Part shown: piece by piece, positions 7,455-17,500 of the stretch
How positions within the stretch are numbered: position 1 is the first letter of the stretch
Layout: each line of letters opens with the position of its first letter
Source of the DNA: Alphaproteobacteria bacterium UBA1303
Lineage (GTDB): Bacteria; Pseudomonadota; Alphaproteobacteria; Micropepsales; Micropepsaceae
Assembly: GCA_002307315.1 (NCBI GenBank)
Contig: DBTZ01000004.1
Coordinates: 1-29,974, forward strand
DNA: 29,974 bases
Reading direction: 5' to 3'
The notes under the pieces: generated by a model
Told to the model about the DNA's origin: nothing
Seen by the model: only the letters and a program-made list of their open reading frames with translations
Database searches by the model: none
Program-made: the position numbers and the translations under genes

Positions 7455-7901
7455 TTAATCGGCCGTATTGCGAGGTTCGGTGATGAACCCCACCTTGGGA
7501 ACGCCGGCTTCCTGACAGGCCAAAACCACCCGGCCGACCGCCTGGAACCGCACGCGCGCGTCGCCGCGAATATGTACTTCCGGCAAAGCCGTCGGCGTCT
7601 TGGCACGCCTTAGCGAATCCACGAACTTGGTTCTGAGCTGGTTGTAATCGACCGGAGCGTTGTTCCAATAGACGTTTTCGGTTTTGTCTACCGTAACCAC
7701 GATATTCTCGGGTTTGGTGACGGTGGCGATGTTCCTCGCGTTGGGCAAGTCCACATGCCGCATCTGCACAATCACGGGAATGGTGATGATGAAGATGATG
7801 AGCATGACCAGCATCACGTCGATCAACGGCGTGGTGTTGATAGTCGTGTTCAGCTGGGCTTCATCATGGTCTTCGCCGGTCTGAACGCTTTTTGCAGCCA
7901 T
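7455..7901 (-). CDS. exbD: ExbD/TolR biopolymer transport protein (first copy)
   Basis: This 148-residue ExbD homolog has the TM segment NTTPLIDVMLVMLIIFIITI (about residues 22-42, channel Asp included) and a periplasmic domain ending VGFITEPRNTAD. The N-terminal tail is longer and more acidic than in the neighbouring copy (MAAKSVQTGEDHDEAQLN). It differs from the other ExbD over most of the periplasmic domain, so this is an old duplication, not a recent one. It follows exbB after 54 bp that hold a strong hairpin. Confidence 0.92.
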   Translation of the reverse strand: MAAKSVQTGEDHDEAQLNTTINTTPLIDVMLVMLIIFIITIPVIVQMRHVDLPNARNIATVTKPENIVVTVDKTENVYWNNAPVDYNQLRTKFVDSLRRAKTPTALPEVHIRGDARVRFQAVGRVVLACQEAGVPKVGFITEPRNTAD

Positions 7902-7920
7902 TATATCTACTCCGAGAGCT

Positions 7921-7943
7921 TCCCCCCGGCCGAGCCGGGGGGA
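7921..7943 (-). other. Strong GC hairpin between exbB and exbD
   Basis: CCCCCCGGC (7922-7930) pairs perfectly with GCCGGGGGG (7934-7942) around a CGA loop, with an extra T-A pair outside. On the minus strand no U-tract follows it, so it is not a classical terminator. It sits directly behind the exbB stop and could stabilise the upstream mRNA or cause partial termination, favouring ExbB over ExbD. The role is inferred. Confidence 0.6.
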
Positions 7944-7955
7944 GAATAATCGATC

Positions 7956-8756
7956 TTACTTGCTGCCCTTGGTGATCAGATAGGTCTGCAGATCGCCGGC
8001 GAAGGCGCGAACCTTGTCCATGATGACGCGATTGCGGCGAACGATCATGTTGTAGAACATCACCGCCGGCACCGCGACGAACAGGCCGATGGCGGTCATG
8101 ATCAGCGCCTCGCCGACCGGGCCCGCGACCTTGTCGATCGACGCCTGACCGGCAACGCCGATCGAAATCAGCGCCTGCAGGATGCCCCAAACCGTGCCGA
8201 ACAAACCGACAAAGGGGGCCACCGAACCGACCGTACCGAGGAAGGTCACGCCAGCCTGAAGCTGGCCGTTGGCGTCTTCGATCTGACGGTTGAGCGACAT
8301 GGCGATCCAATCGTTGAGACCGACCAGGCTGGTGCCGCCTTCCGACGCCTTGACGCCGGCTTCGGCAACGGCGCGGAAGATCGAGTTCTTCGGCAGTTTC
8401 TCGACGCCTTCGCTCAAGGAACCCGAGGTCCAGAAGCGCTTCTCGGCCAGTTTGGACTGGGCGATGATGCGGCCCTGATCGAAATAGCGGGTGAACAGGT
8501 AATACCAAGAGCCCGCCGACATGACGAGCAACAGGATCAGAACCGAGTAGGAAACCGGGTTCTTCTTGTGGATGATGTCCATCAGGCCATAGGGATTTTC
8601 GTTCGGTGCGGCGGCCTTGGCGGCGGGGGCAGCCGCCGGTGCGGTGGATTCCGCGGCGGGGGCTGCAGGTGCAGCGTCTTGCGCCATCGCCGGAACGGCG
8701 GCGAAGCCGGTCATAAGAGCGAAGGCGGCGACGATCGTCAGATGCTTCGAGATCAT
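7956..8756 (-). CDS. exbB: ExbB/MotA/TolQ family proton channel with N-terminal signal peptide
   Basis: This 266-residue protein has a signal peptide (residues 1-25, cut after AMA) and an Ala/Pro-rich periplasmic linker (about 26-52). The three-TM ExbB core follows. Its first TM is in YSVLILLLVMSAGSWYYLF. The conserved cytoplasmic and TM2/TM3 segments include LGTVGSVAPFVGLFGTVWGI and EALIMTAIGLFVAVPAVMFYN. The periplasmic leader is typical of long alphaproteobacterial ExbB proteins. It forms the pentameric proton channel around ExbD that powers TonB. It lies 77 bp downstream of tonB in the same orientation. Confidence 0.93.
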   Translation of the reverse strand: MISKHLTIVAAFALMTGFAAVPAMAQDAAPAAPAAESTAPAAAPAAKAAAPNENPYGLMDIIHKKNPVSYSVLILLLVMSAGSWYYLFTRYFDQGRIIAQSKLAEKRFWTSGSLSEGVEKLPKNSIFRAVAEAGVKASEGGTSLVGLNDWIAMSLNRQIEDANGQLQAGVTFLGTVGSVAPFVGLFGTVWGILQALISIGVAGQASIDKVAGPVGEALIMTAIGLFVAVPAVMFYNMIVRRNRVIMDKVRAFAGDLQTYLITKGSK

Positions 8757-8833
8757 TTGGGTACTACTCCGTAGCTGTCGATTTGTTTTCTTAACGTTGT
8801 TGTTTGAACTGATTTATTGTTTCTTGGGGACTA

Positions 8834-9451
8834 TCAGCGGCTCTTCAAGTCCCAAACCACGTTGGCCTTCCACGGCGCTTCGGTCGGCTGACCGGTTTCA
8901 CCGATGGCCGGCTTGTATTTCCAGCGCGAGGCGCATTTCACCGCGGCCTCGTCGAGACGGTCGGAACCGCTCGTCTTGGAGACCTTGATGTCGGAGATCG
9001 AGCCGTCGACCATGATGTGGAAGGACAGCAAGGTCACGCCCTGCTCGCCCAAGCGCAACGACAAGGCCGGATAATCCGATCCGCAGGTGTGCGGCCGGCC
9101 GATCGAAGCGGGCGCCGCCTGATACTTCGGCGTCGCCACTTTGGTTTGAACGGTGATGGAAGACGCCGGCGGCGCCTCGGACTGAATTTGGAAGTCCGGC
9201 GGCGGCACGAAGGGCGGCGGCGGTTCCGCCATATCCGGCGGCGGCGGCGGCGGCGCCTTGTCGGGGATCTTCTCCTCGACAACGTCGACCTTGATGACTT
9301 CCGGCAACTTCTCGATCAACGTCGCCGCTAGCCCGGAGCTTAGTGCCCAAGCAAGGGCCGCGTTGACGCCCAACGCGATCCCTAACGCAATCGTGTGGCC
9401 GCTCTTATTAGCAGAAGTTTGACTTCTGATATTGTGAATTGGCTGTTCCAT
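8834..9451 (-). CDS. tonB: TonB family energy transducer
   Basis: The 205-residue protein has one N-terminal membrane anchor (about residues 18-40, IALGIALGVNAALAWALSSG), a Pro-rich periplasmic spacer (KAPPPPPPDMAEPPPPFVPP), and a C-terminal TonB domain. That domain contains YPALSLRLGEQGVTLLSFHI and the terminal AAVKCASRWKYKPAIG. TonB spans the periplasm and contacts TonB-dependent receptors to drive uptake of siderophores, vitamins or glycans. No receptor gene lies in the window, so the operon may serve several receptors elsewhere. It is the first gene of the five-gene minus-strand operon. A short AGG RBS precedes ATG 9451. Confidence 0.9.
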   Translation of the reverse strand: MEQPIHNIRSQTSANKSGHTIALGIALGVNAALAWALSSGLAATLIEKLPEVIKVDVVEEKIPDKAPPPPPPDMAEPPPPFVPPPDFQIQSEAPPASSITVQTKVATPKYQAAPASIGRPHTCGSDYPALSLRLGEQGVTLLSFHIMVDGSISDIKVSKTSGSDRLDEAAVKCASRWKYKPAIGETGQPTEAPWKANVVWDLKSR

Positions 9452-9954
9452 GGACCTACCGATACTGGATATTGCATAACCCCGCGCTCGCGCGCAGGAC
9501 GTTTTCCTCGCGAACCATGTTACGCGTCGTCCCCCCTCCGGGCACTTTGCCGTAACTGGCGCAACCGAACGAATGCAGTCAACGGATCGTAAACTATCGT
9601 TCGCAGGCCGGTCTAGGGGTGATAACGCGAATTTCCTTATTCTTGACGGGTTTGGTTAACGTTTCCTCCCCCGCGTTCTGCCGTCTTGGGCAGTCTGAAG
9701 GTCTCATAACATTGTGGTGAAAAAAAAAATATCAAACTTCGCTTTTTGCCGCGGGGCATTTCATCCGACGTGGCGTAGCGCCGCGACCCTATCCACCAAC
9801 CAATAATTTAAAAAATATAATTATTTTAATGAGTTAACGTGTTATCGCCCGGTAAACTACATATTTTCCGCGATGATATTCGTGAGGCTTGGTTACCAAA
9901 TCATGGCAAAATTGTGCTTCATGCGGCCGACAAATGACGGGAGTAAAATAGATC
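9452..9954. other. Divergent intergenic region between tonB and glyoxalase I
   Basis: I see no gene in these 503 bp. A weak minus-strand promoter candidate for the tonB operon is TTGACT (9577-9582) with CAGTTA (9553-9558) 18 bp away. A strikingly AT-rich block, including an imperfect AATAATTT/ATAATTATT dyad, lies at about 9803-9834, followed by GAGTTAACGTG. It may act as an upstream activating element for the plus-strand gene. An A-run occurs at 9720-9729. No terminator hairpin was recognised. Confidence 0.35.
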
Positions 9955-10395
9955 ATGCGCTATTTGCACACCATGATACGGGTTTCTGACCTAAATTCGT
10001 CGCTCGATTTTTTTTGTAAAACGCTGGATATGAGCGAAGTCAGGCGGGTGGAAAACGAGAATGGCCGCTTTACCCTGGTTTATCTCGCCGCACCGCACGA
10101 CCTGGATGCCGCCCGCCAGACCGACTCACCCTTGATCGAACTGACATACAATTGGGATGTGGAGGTCTACGCCGGAGGGCGCAATTTCGGCCATCTCGCC
10201 TTCGAAACCGACAATATCTATGCAACGTGCGACAAGATTCGCGCCGCGGGCGTCGTCGTCAACCGGCCGCCGCGCGACGGCCGCATGGCCTTCATCCGTA
10301 CGCCGGATGGAATCTCGATCGAATTCCTGCAAAAGGGCGCACCGCTCGCCCCACGCGAGCCGTGGGCGTCGATGCCGAACACCGGCAACTGGTAA
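9955..10395 (+). CDS. gloA: Lactoylglutathione lyase (glyoxalase I)
   Basis: This 146-residue VOC-fold metalloenzyme has all four expected metal ligands: H5 (RYLHTMIRV), E62 (LIELTYNW), H80 (NFGHLAFE) and E123 (SIEFLQKG). It converts the methylglyoxal-glutathione hemithioacetal to S-lactoylglutathione in the cytoplasm. The length and the IELTYNW and GHLAF motifs match the short bacterial, usually nickel-dependent, glyoxalase I class. The C-terminal extension PREPWASMPNTGNW is common in alphaproteobacterial members. ATG 9955 follows GGGAG by about 11 nt. It is monocistronic, and 56-bp palindromic repeats begin 3 bp after its stop. Confidence 0.93.
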   Translation: MRYLHTMIRVSDLNSSLDFFCKTLDMSEVRRVENENGRFTLVYLAAPHDLDAARQTDSPLIELTYNWDVEVYAGGRNFGHLAFETDNIYATCDKIRAAGVVVNRPPRDGRMAFIRTPDGISIEFLQKGAPLAPREPWASMPNTGNW

Positions 10396-10398
10396 AGT

Positions 10399-10556
10399 CG
10401 CAACTTTGCGCGCAAAATCGGATTCCACTTTTGCGCTCGTTGCTGCTTTTCTACCGCAACTTTGCGCGCAAAACCGGATTCCACTTTTGCGCTCGTTGCT
10501 GCTTTTCTACCGCAACTTTGCACGCAAAACCGGATTCCACTTTTGCGCTCGTTGCT
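10399..10556. repeat. 56-bp palindromic tandem repeat, about 2.8 copies
   Basis: Copies begin at 10399, 10455 and 10511, with an exact period of 56 bp. The first and second differ by one base, and the third has one further change and is truncated. Each unit is a hairpin: GCGCAAAA pairs with TTTTGCGC around CCGGATTCCAC, with outer GCAAC/GTTGC arms. The loop is the reverse complement of the core in the REP elements at 5552 and 22121, so this is a variant of the same family. It fills the whole gap between two convergent genes. Confidence 0.9.
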
Positions 10557-13500
10557 CTATAGCCGGCCGATCAAGTTGACGGTGCCGACCTCTTCGAGCA
10601 TGCCGTCGTCGCCGCGCAGGAAATCGAAGTGCATGTTGATCGACCAGTCGCCGGACGTGGCACCGAGCGAACCGCCGGCAACGAAAGCGCCCTTGTTCGG
10701 ATCCGGCCCGGTGAGCGAGAACCACGTGCCTGTCTGGTTGCCCGAAGTGTTGGGGTCGAGATCCTTGAACGCAGAGCGGACCGTGATCGGCTGGGTGAGG
10801 AAATCATACCGGTAGCCGAGACGCACTTCCGGCTGCAGATATATGCCGTCGAAATTGATGTCGTAGCGCAGGTTGCCGCCGACGAAGGTCCGCAAAGACC
10901 TGGTCTCGGTGGGCATGACATTGAGGTCGAAGCCGTCGCCGTAGTTTCGTCCGTCGTTCGACTTCGTTCTGGTCAGCGGATTGTTCTCGACATACCCGTC
11001 CTCGCGCAAGAACATGCCGTCTAGGCTGACTTGCGGCGAGAAAACAAGCGCACCCCAGGTAAAGACCGCGCCGGTGGTGAGCCCGCCGGAGATCAACGCC
11101 GCCGCATGAGAATTGTCGGCGACACGTGCATAGGAGGAGGACGTTCCCGTCAGCGTAATCCAGCGTTCTCCCTTGATATGGGCGTAACCGAGATCGACCT
11201 TGCCGTCCAAGAAGAAGCCCCGGCCGCGCCACGAACCGTAACCGGTGGCGATCACCCAAAGCGAATTATTGTGCGAGGGGCGGTCGATTTCGCTGACGTC
11301 GCCATTGTAGAAGGTCAAGGCGCCGCCGAACCAACCGTTGTGCTTGTCGCCGGCATCCAGACCGAGCACGACGCCGAAGCCGTGATCGCGGAAACCGTTC
11401 TTCTCGTAGGAACCGTCGACCTGCTGGGCGCCTTGACCGGGGGTCTTGATCATCTGGACGAATTCCTGCGCCCACAGCGTCATCTCGCCGGACTGGTTGG
11501 CGTACATACGAAGCGAGCGCTGACGCGCGCCGACCACGCCGGTGGCCTGATCGGTGATCGACAAGGCGATGGCGCGGGTGCCGTCGGTCACGTTGGGGGC
11601 GTAGGAATTGTAGGCGGCCTGCGCCTCCTTCGACGTCCCCTTCGTATCGTTGGTATCGTCGGCATCGGCATGAATGCCGTTGACCATCGCCGAACCGAGG
11701 TCGTCGTCGATTTCGAGCGCTTCGTTGACCCGCTCGAACATGGCGTTGGCGTAACCGGTGAGGCCGAGTTCGCTTTTCGTCTTGGTCGTCACCGACAGCA
11801 CCAACTCCTGCCGGGTCTGGCCGGTGCTCGAACAGCTCGCCTGACCGGTGCAGGAAGAGATCAGTCCGGACGCGTCGTAGAATTTCGTCGTCAGCGAGGA
11901 CGTCTTGAACAGATAGGGCTTGGCGCCGCCCGCCGCCGATACCGGCTTGGCGACCGCATTGCTGTAGGTTGCCAGATCTTCGACATCCATGCCTTCGGTC
12001 GAGGACACCAGCACGTATTCGCCGTTATCGATGTAGCTCCTATAGGTCGCCCCCATATGGGCGCCCTCGTCGATCTCCACCGTCTTCGCACGGATGACGC
12101 CGGCTTCGTTCAGACCGCTGCTGCGCGAAACCGCGATGCTGAGATAGCCGCCATACTTGGCATGGACATCGTCGGCGTAAAACGCGCCGCTGGTCTTGTC
12201 GTTGGTCAGGGAAAGCGTGCCGTTGTTGTAGATCAAGACGTCGGCACCGCTTGCGGCGGTGATTTCGCCGGTCACGGTGGAGAAGGCACCGATCGACAGC
12301 AAATCGTTGCTGGCGCAGGCGACGGTGCTGGTGGTTATGTCACAGCCGTTGGAGCCGAACTTGATGTTGCCGGTGATGGTGGAATTATAGCCTGTACCGG
12401 CACCGGACAGATATATCTTCTGATTGTTGCCGTCGCCGAAGACGATTTCGCCGGTGATGACGGCAGCCCGCGTCGCCTCCGCCTGACTGACGATGGTGAC
12501 GCCGTTGTAGGCGGTCATCCCTGCCGTCACCGCCGACAGATCGATCGCATTGCCGATCTGGCTGGCGTCATCCAGAGTCGTGGCGGACGCACTGATAGTG
12601 CCGGAATTGTTGATGAAGGTCAGTGTGCCGGATTCGTCCTTAATGGCGTAGGCTTCCAGAGCCATGGTGATGTCGGTGTAGCTGGACTCGGCGGTGGCCG
12701 AAATGGTGCCGGAATTGTACAGCGAGGTCAGCACGGAATTCTTGCCGATGTAGATGCCGTAGGCGATGCCGCCGCCGTTGCCCGATACGCTGGAGGAAAT
12801 GGAGCCACCGTTGGCTTCGACGCTGTTGACCAGGGCGTATTGGTCGTCGTCGAGCTTCTCGCCCAGCGCATCGCCTGTCCCCGTAAGCGTGCAGGTGGTG
12901 ACGCCGTTGCCGGAGTTAGGAGCACAGCTATAGGTGTAGTCGTCGGCATAGGTGCCGGAGGTCGAATTGTAATCGCCGTTGAGATAGACGTAGTTGTCCA
13001 GCTTGATGGCATAGACGGTGGCGGTGGCGTCCTCGTCATAGGTCGAGGCCGCGGCGCTGACGGAACCGGAGTTGTAGATGCCGCCGGTGATAATGGTGGC
13101 GGTATCTCGGCTGGTGCCGCCGACGATGTCGATCGCCGACACCGAAACGGTCTGGTCGGTTCTGGCGGTGTTGGCCGGCGCAATCGAAACCGAGCCGCGA
13201 TTGAGAAAACCGAAACCCGGCACGTATTCGTCATAATCGTAATCGCCGGAATACTGACTGCCCTCTCCCAAGGTCCGCGTCTGATACGCGCCGATCACCA
13301 GATGGCCGGTGGCGTTCGCGACGTCCGACGGCGAAATCAGAATCGCCGAACCGGCGCTGGTGGCGGAGATCGATGCGGCGCTGTAGGAAGAATCGTTGCT
13401 GTAGCGGGCGCCCGCGATTAGAAAGCCTTTGCCGATATCGGAGTTGATAACGACACCGTCGCCGCCTTCGGCATAGGTCCGTGTACTACTGCTGTCCGAG

Positions 13501-14408
13501 CCGTAGTAGTAGCTGTTGGTGATCGAACTGGCGGAGCTGGAATCGATGCCGGCCGTGACAACCGAACCGGCAATGGTCATGCTGCCGGAAATGCCGCTAC
13601 CGGCAATGACGATGCCTTGCGCCCCCTGGCCGGTGACCGCAATTTTGCCGCCGCTGCCGATCAGAAAATCTCCGTCGAGGTAACCGTCCATCTTGATGCC
13701 GACGATGCCGGACGACACTTTGCGGTTGCTGACGGTAGATTGGTATATCGTCATCGTCCCGCCGAAATTGAGCGTGGCAAGACCGTCGTTGGCGGCAATG
13801 CCCTGCATCGTCGTGCCGGAATCGACATAGATGCCGTAGGAGCCGTCGCCTTTGATATACAGGGTAGACCCCGTCAGCGCGATAATATCGCCGGTCAGCG
13901 TGCCGGTGCCGTCCGAGGCGCTGGAGCTGTCCAGCCAGATGCCGCGCTTGTTGGTTCCTTTGCCGTACAACGAGATGTAGCCGCTGGTGTCGATGTAGAC
14001 CGCCGCACCGGAAACGGCGCTCGACGAATAGTTATCGTAGCTCCAGGCCGCGGCGGTGCGATCGGAGGACAGGTCGATCTTGATCGCGCTGGCGCCGGAG
14101 GCATCGTGATTGTACATGGTATGGTTGACGTAGACGACATTGTCGGAATCGATGGTAAGAATCGCCGCGTTCGCCTTGGAGAGCGCTATCTTTCCGTCAT
14201 ATTCCGTTTCGGCCTCTGAATCGGCCGTCACCAATTCATCCATCACCATGATGTTCTTCTTGACCGACGTTTTCAGCGGATCGGTGAGGCTGCTGGTGAC
14301 GCAGGTGTAGATGGACGTGGTGTCGCAATCGATCGAGTCGGCGGCGAATGCCGGCCCGGAAAGCACCGCGACGGCTGCAACGGAAAGCAACAATTGATGC
14401 CTGCTCAC
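10557..14408 (-). CDS. Large type V autotransporter (AT1)
   Basis: About 1283 residues. A Sec signal (QLLLSVAAVAVLSGPAFA) leads into a long Ser/Thr/Gly/Tyr-rich passenger of beta-helix-like repeats. Recurrent motifs include IAVTGQGAQGIVIAGSGISG and LYNSGTISATAES. A C-terminal autotransporter beta-barrel covers roughly the last 310 residues (from about GEMTLWAQEFVQ). The frame also allows ATG 14420 with a GGAG RBS. I choose GTG 14408 because the paralog upstream starts at the equivalent codon after the same GAGGTCGAAT leader, and both then read MS-x-x-x-LLLS. The last residues are NLIGRL, without the usual terminal Phe/Trp. No protease or lipase motif is evident in the passenger, so adhesin or biofilm function is inferred. 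It follows AT2 by 133 bp and may be cotranscribed with it. Confidence 0.85.
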   Translation of the reverse strand: MSRHQLLLSVAAVAVLSGPAFAADSIDCDTTSIYTCVTSSLTDPLKTSVKKNIMVMDELVTADSEAETEYDGKIALSKANAAILTIDSDNVVYVNHTMYNHDASGASAIKIDLSSDRTAAAWSYDNYSSSAVSGAAVYIDTSGYISLYGKGTNKRGIWLDSSSASDGTGTLTGDIIALTGSTLYIKGDGSYGIYVDSGTTMQGIAANDGLATLNFGGTMTIYQSTVSNRKVSSGIVGIKMDGYLDGDFLIGSGGKIAVTGQGAQGIVIAGSGISGSMTIAGSVVTAGIDSSSASSITNSYYYGSDSSSTRTYAEGGDGVVINSDIGKGFLIAGARYSNDSSYSAASISATSAGSAILISPSDVANATGHLVIGAYQTRTLGEGSQYSGDYDYDEYVPGFGFLNRGSVSIAPANTARTDQTVSVSAIDIVGGTSRDTATIITGGIYNSGSVSAAASTYDEDATATVYAIKLDNYVYLNGDYNSTSGTYADDYTYSCAPNSGNGVTTCTLTGTGDALGEKLDDDQYALVNSVEANGGSISSSVSGNGGGIAYGIYIGKNSVLTSLYNSGTISATAESSYTDITMALEAYAIKDESGTLTFINNSGTISASATTLDDASQIGNAIDLSAVTAGMTAYNGVTIVSQAEATRAAVITGEIVFGDGNNQKIYLSGAGTGYNSTITGNIKFGSNGCDITTSTVACASNDLLSIGAFSTVTGEITAASGADVLIYNNGTLSLTNDKTSGAFYADDVHAKYGGYLSIAVSRSSGLNEAGVIRAKTVEIDEGAHMGATYRSYIDNGEYVLVSSTEGMDVEDLATYSNAVAKPVSAAGGAKPYLFKTSSLTTKFYDASGLISSCTGQASCSSTGQTRQELVLSVTTKTKSELGLTGYANAMFERVNEALEIDDDLGSAMVNGIHADADDTNDTKGTSKEAQAAYNSYAPNVTDGTRAIALSITDQATGVVGARQRSLRMYANQSGEMTLWAQEFVQMIKTPGQGAQQVDGSYEKNGFRDHGFGVVLGLDAGDKHNGWFGGALTFYNGDVSEIDRPSHNNSLWVIATGYGSWRGRGFFLDGKVDLGYAHIKGERWITLTGTSSSYARVADNSHAAALISGGLTTGAVFTWGALVFSPQVSLDGMFLREDGYVENNPLTRTKSNDGRNYGDGFDLNVMPTETRSLRTFVGGNLRYDINFDGIYLQPEVRLGYRYDFLTQPITVRSAFKDLDPNTSGNQTGTWFSLTGPDPNKGAFVAGGSLGATSGDWSINMHFDFLRGDDGMLEEVGTVNLIGRL

Positions 14409-14541
14409 ATTCGACCTCATACTTCGCTCCCGGCTCCGGTTCCGCCCGACGCCGATAAAATATCCGGCGGACCCGCGCCTCTCAGCGGCCGGACGGGCCG
14501 GCCCGATTTCCCGCGGCCGATTTCAGCCGCCCACCGTCTTC
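14409..14541. other. Intergenic gap between the two autotransporter genes
   Basis: The gap is GC-rich and has an imperfect CGGCC/GGCCG dyad around 14480-14505 but no clear U-tract for the minus strand. The RBS GAGG, shared with the other autotransporter leader, sits just upstream of the AT1 start. A separate promoter is not obvious. Confidence 0.3.
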
Positions 14542-17500
14542 CTACATCCGAAACAACAAATTGAAGGTTCCAACTTGTTCGCGGTATTCGTGAGTGCCGC
14601 GCAACATCTCGTAACTGAAATTCAGCGACCATCCGTCGCCCGTAGTGCCGAACGAACCGCCGGCAACCAGCGCGCCCTGCGGCGTGGACGGCCCCTCCAG
14701 TTCGAAGAGATCGCTATTCTGATTGCCGGCAACATCCGCACTGATGTCGCGCATCGCCGCCTTGATCTTGATCGCATCCTTGTACAGATCGTAACGGTAG
14801 CCGCCGCGCACCTCCGGTTGCCACGTGGCGCCGAGGAGTTCGAAATCGTAGCGCAGCGACGTTCCGGCGAAGCCGCGCAAGGAGCGGGCATAATACGGCT
14901 TCACTTTCAGATCGAAGCCGCGGTAGCCCGCCGACGAATTGTCGGGATTCGATTCGGTGTAGCCTTCCTCGCGCAAGACCAAACCGTCGATGCTGACCTG
15001 CGGCGTGGCGGTCAAGCCGCCCCACTCGAACACCGCACCGCCGGTAACGCCGCCCGACAGCATGGTAGAGAGATGATGACTGTCGGCCTCGCGATCGTAG
15101 GTGTCGCCGTCGGTATTCGTCAGCGTGAGATACCGCTTGCCGTGGATGCTGCCGATGCCGGCGCCGATCTTCGTATCGAAGAACAGGCCCTTGCCGCGCC
15201 AGGAGGAGTACAAATCCGCCAGTACCCAGATTTGGTTCTGGTGCGAATCGCGGCCGATTTCCTGAACGTCGCCGTTGTAGAAGGTGAGCGCGGCGCCGTA
15301 CCACCCGAAGCGCGGGCTGCCCCAATCCGCCCCCAGCGCAAAGCCGAAGCCCTTGTCCTTGAAGCCGGGCTTGGCGTAGCGGGTTTCGGTGCCGGTGGTG
15401 ACGACGTTACCGCTGCTGTCGGCGTAATCGGCTTCCGCGGTGATCATGCCTTGGCTGGGCAGCTTCATGTTCTGCACGAAACCCTGCATCCACAGCGTCA
15501 TCCGACCCTGTTCGCGGTCGTTCCGACGCAACGTCCGCTGGCGATCGCCGATCACGCCGGTGGCCTGATCGGTGAGCGAGACGGCGATGGCGCGGATGGC
15601 GCCGGTGGCATTGGGGGCGAAAGCCTCATAAGCCTTCTGCGCCGCCGAATCGTCGGTGATGTAGTTGATCATCGCCGAGCCGAGATTGGTGTCGGCGCTG
15701 AGCGAGTTGTTGACGGCGGCGAAGAATTTCGCGTCGGCGGCATAGCCGGTGAGATGGAGGGCTTCGGCGGTCTTGGGAGTGACGTTCAGGATCAACTCGT
15801 CATAGGCATTGTCGCTGGTGGTTTCGACCACGAGCGACAAGGTGTCGAACAACCAGGGTTTGGCGTCGTTGACGGCATTGTTGTAGGCGGTCAGTACGCC
15901 GCCCGAAACCCCGGTATCGGTAAGCGTGACCAACGACGTGTTGGTGCTGTCCACCAGAGAGCCGCGCACGGCACGGATCAGGAGATAGCTGTCGGTGCCT
16001 TGAGGAATGAAGCTGTTGTAGCTGACGTCGAGGTTGCTGCCGCTGCTGTTCAAATCGATCACCGCGCGGTTGAGCACGTTGATCGCGCCGGTGTCCTCCA
16101 TATCCTTCGACACTGCAATGCTGAGGTAGCCGTTCTCGGCAACGAAGAGATTGGAGGCGTTAAGCGACTCGGTGTCGTTTTCCAGGGTGAGCGAACCGTA
16201 GTTTTCGATCTGCACCGCCACGCCGTTGGCCGCGGTAACGATGCCTTTGGCGACGGAATAACTGCCGATGTACAGCAAATCGCCGTTGGCTTCGCCGGCA
16301 TAGGTGCTGCCGCCATAGGAGATATCGCCGTAGAGATAAGCGTAGTAGCTGCTGTTGCCGAGCAGATAGATCTGCTGGTTGTCGCCGTCGCCGAAGCCGA
16401 CATTGCCGTAGATCTTGGCGGACGCCGAACTGGTCGACTCGTTGACGATGGTCATGCCGCTGCCCGCATCCGTCTTCGAATTGCCGCCGGAATAGATCGC
16501 CACCCCTACGTCGGTTTCGCTGTCGAGATCGGTGGCGGTGGCCGAAATGGTGCCGCCGTAATTATGGATATAGGTCAGCGAACCGGAATGGTCGTAGATG
16601 GCGTAGGCCGAGGCCGCGGTGACCGTGTCGATATTGTCGGCAGCAACCGTAACCGATGCCGAAATCGTACCGGTGTTGATCAGCGAGGCCAGATGCGCAT
16701 AGGAGCTAATCGAAATCGCCACGGCGGAGCCGCCGCCGCCGCCGTCGCTGTAGGAATAGGTGTCTTCGGACAGGCCGTAGACCGCCGCCGATATGGTGCC
16801 GGTATTGACGAACGAAGCCTGATCGAGGGTGCCGCCGGTCTTCAACGAAGCACCGCCGCCGGTATAGCTATAGCCGCTCGAATTGTAACTGTAGCGCCTC
16901 TGACTGGTGACGGAATCGTCGGCATAGCTTGAGGTATAGGTGGCGACATCCGCGGTGTAGACGTATTTGTCGGTATTGTCGGTAGTGGAACTGTAATCGT
17001 AACTGCCGCCGATATTGACGTAGCCATCGATGAGGATCGCCGAAGCGCTGACCGAGCTGGTTATGTCGGAGGTGAAGGCTTTGGCGGAAATCGTACCGGA
17101 ATTATAGATGCCGCCTTCGATAATCGACGGGTAACGCGAACCGCCGCCGCTGATCTCCAGCGCCGCAGCGGTGCTGCTGTCCTCGTTGACGGGAATGATC
17201 GAAATCGTACCGCGGTTGTACAGACCGAACCCGGCGTGATCGAAATTGCTCAATTCCGAAACGTCGTACACCCCGATCACCTGGCTGACCTTGGTTGCGT
17301 AAGTGGAACTGCCCCTGGTTATGCTGGGGGAAATCAACATCGCTTCGGCGGTCCCGGTCACGGTTAAGGTGGAGGAGCTGCCGAGCATGATGCCGCCCCC
17401 GACGGAGCCGCCGACGGATAGCCCGACGCCCGCTTCGCCGTAGGTCTTGGTGCCCGGATTAGCGGCGTCCGCCGGATCGATGCCGCGCACGACGACGGTG

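Noticed and set aside
11031..13421. A 796-codon open frame on the plus strand opposite AT1
   Set aside because: It is the antisense shadow of the repetitive, GC-rich autotransporter. It has no recognisable family, RBS or domain, and its composition (Gly/Val/Asp/Arg-rich) is that of a reverse-complement reading.
14575..16932. A 785-codon open frame on the plus strand opposite AT2
   Set aside because: It has the same shadow pattern as the frame opposite AT1, caused by passenger repeats without stop codons on the opposite strand. The signal peptide and barrel are on the minus strand.
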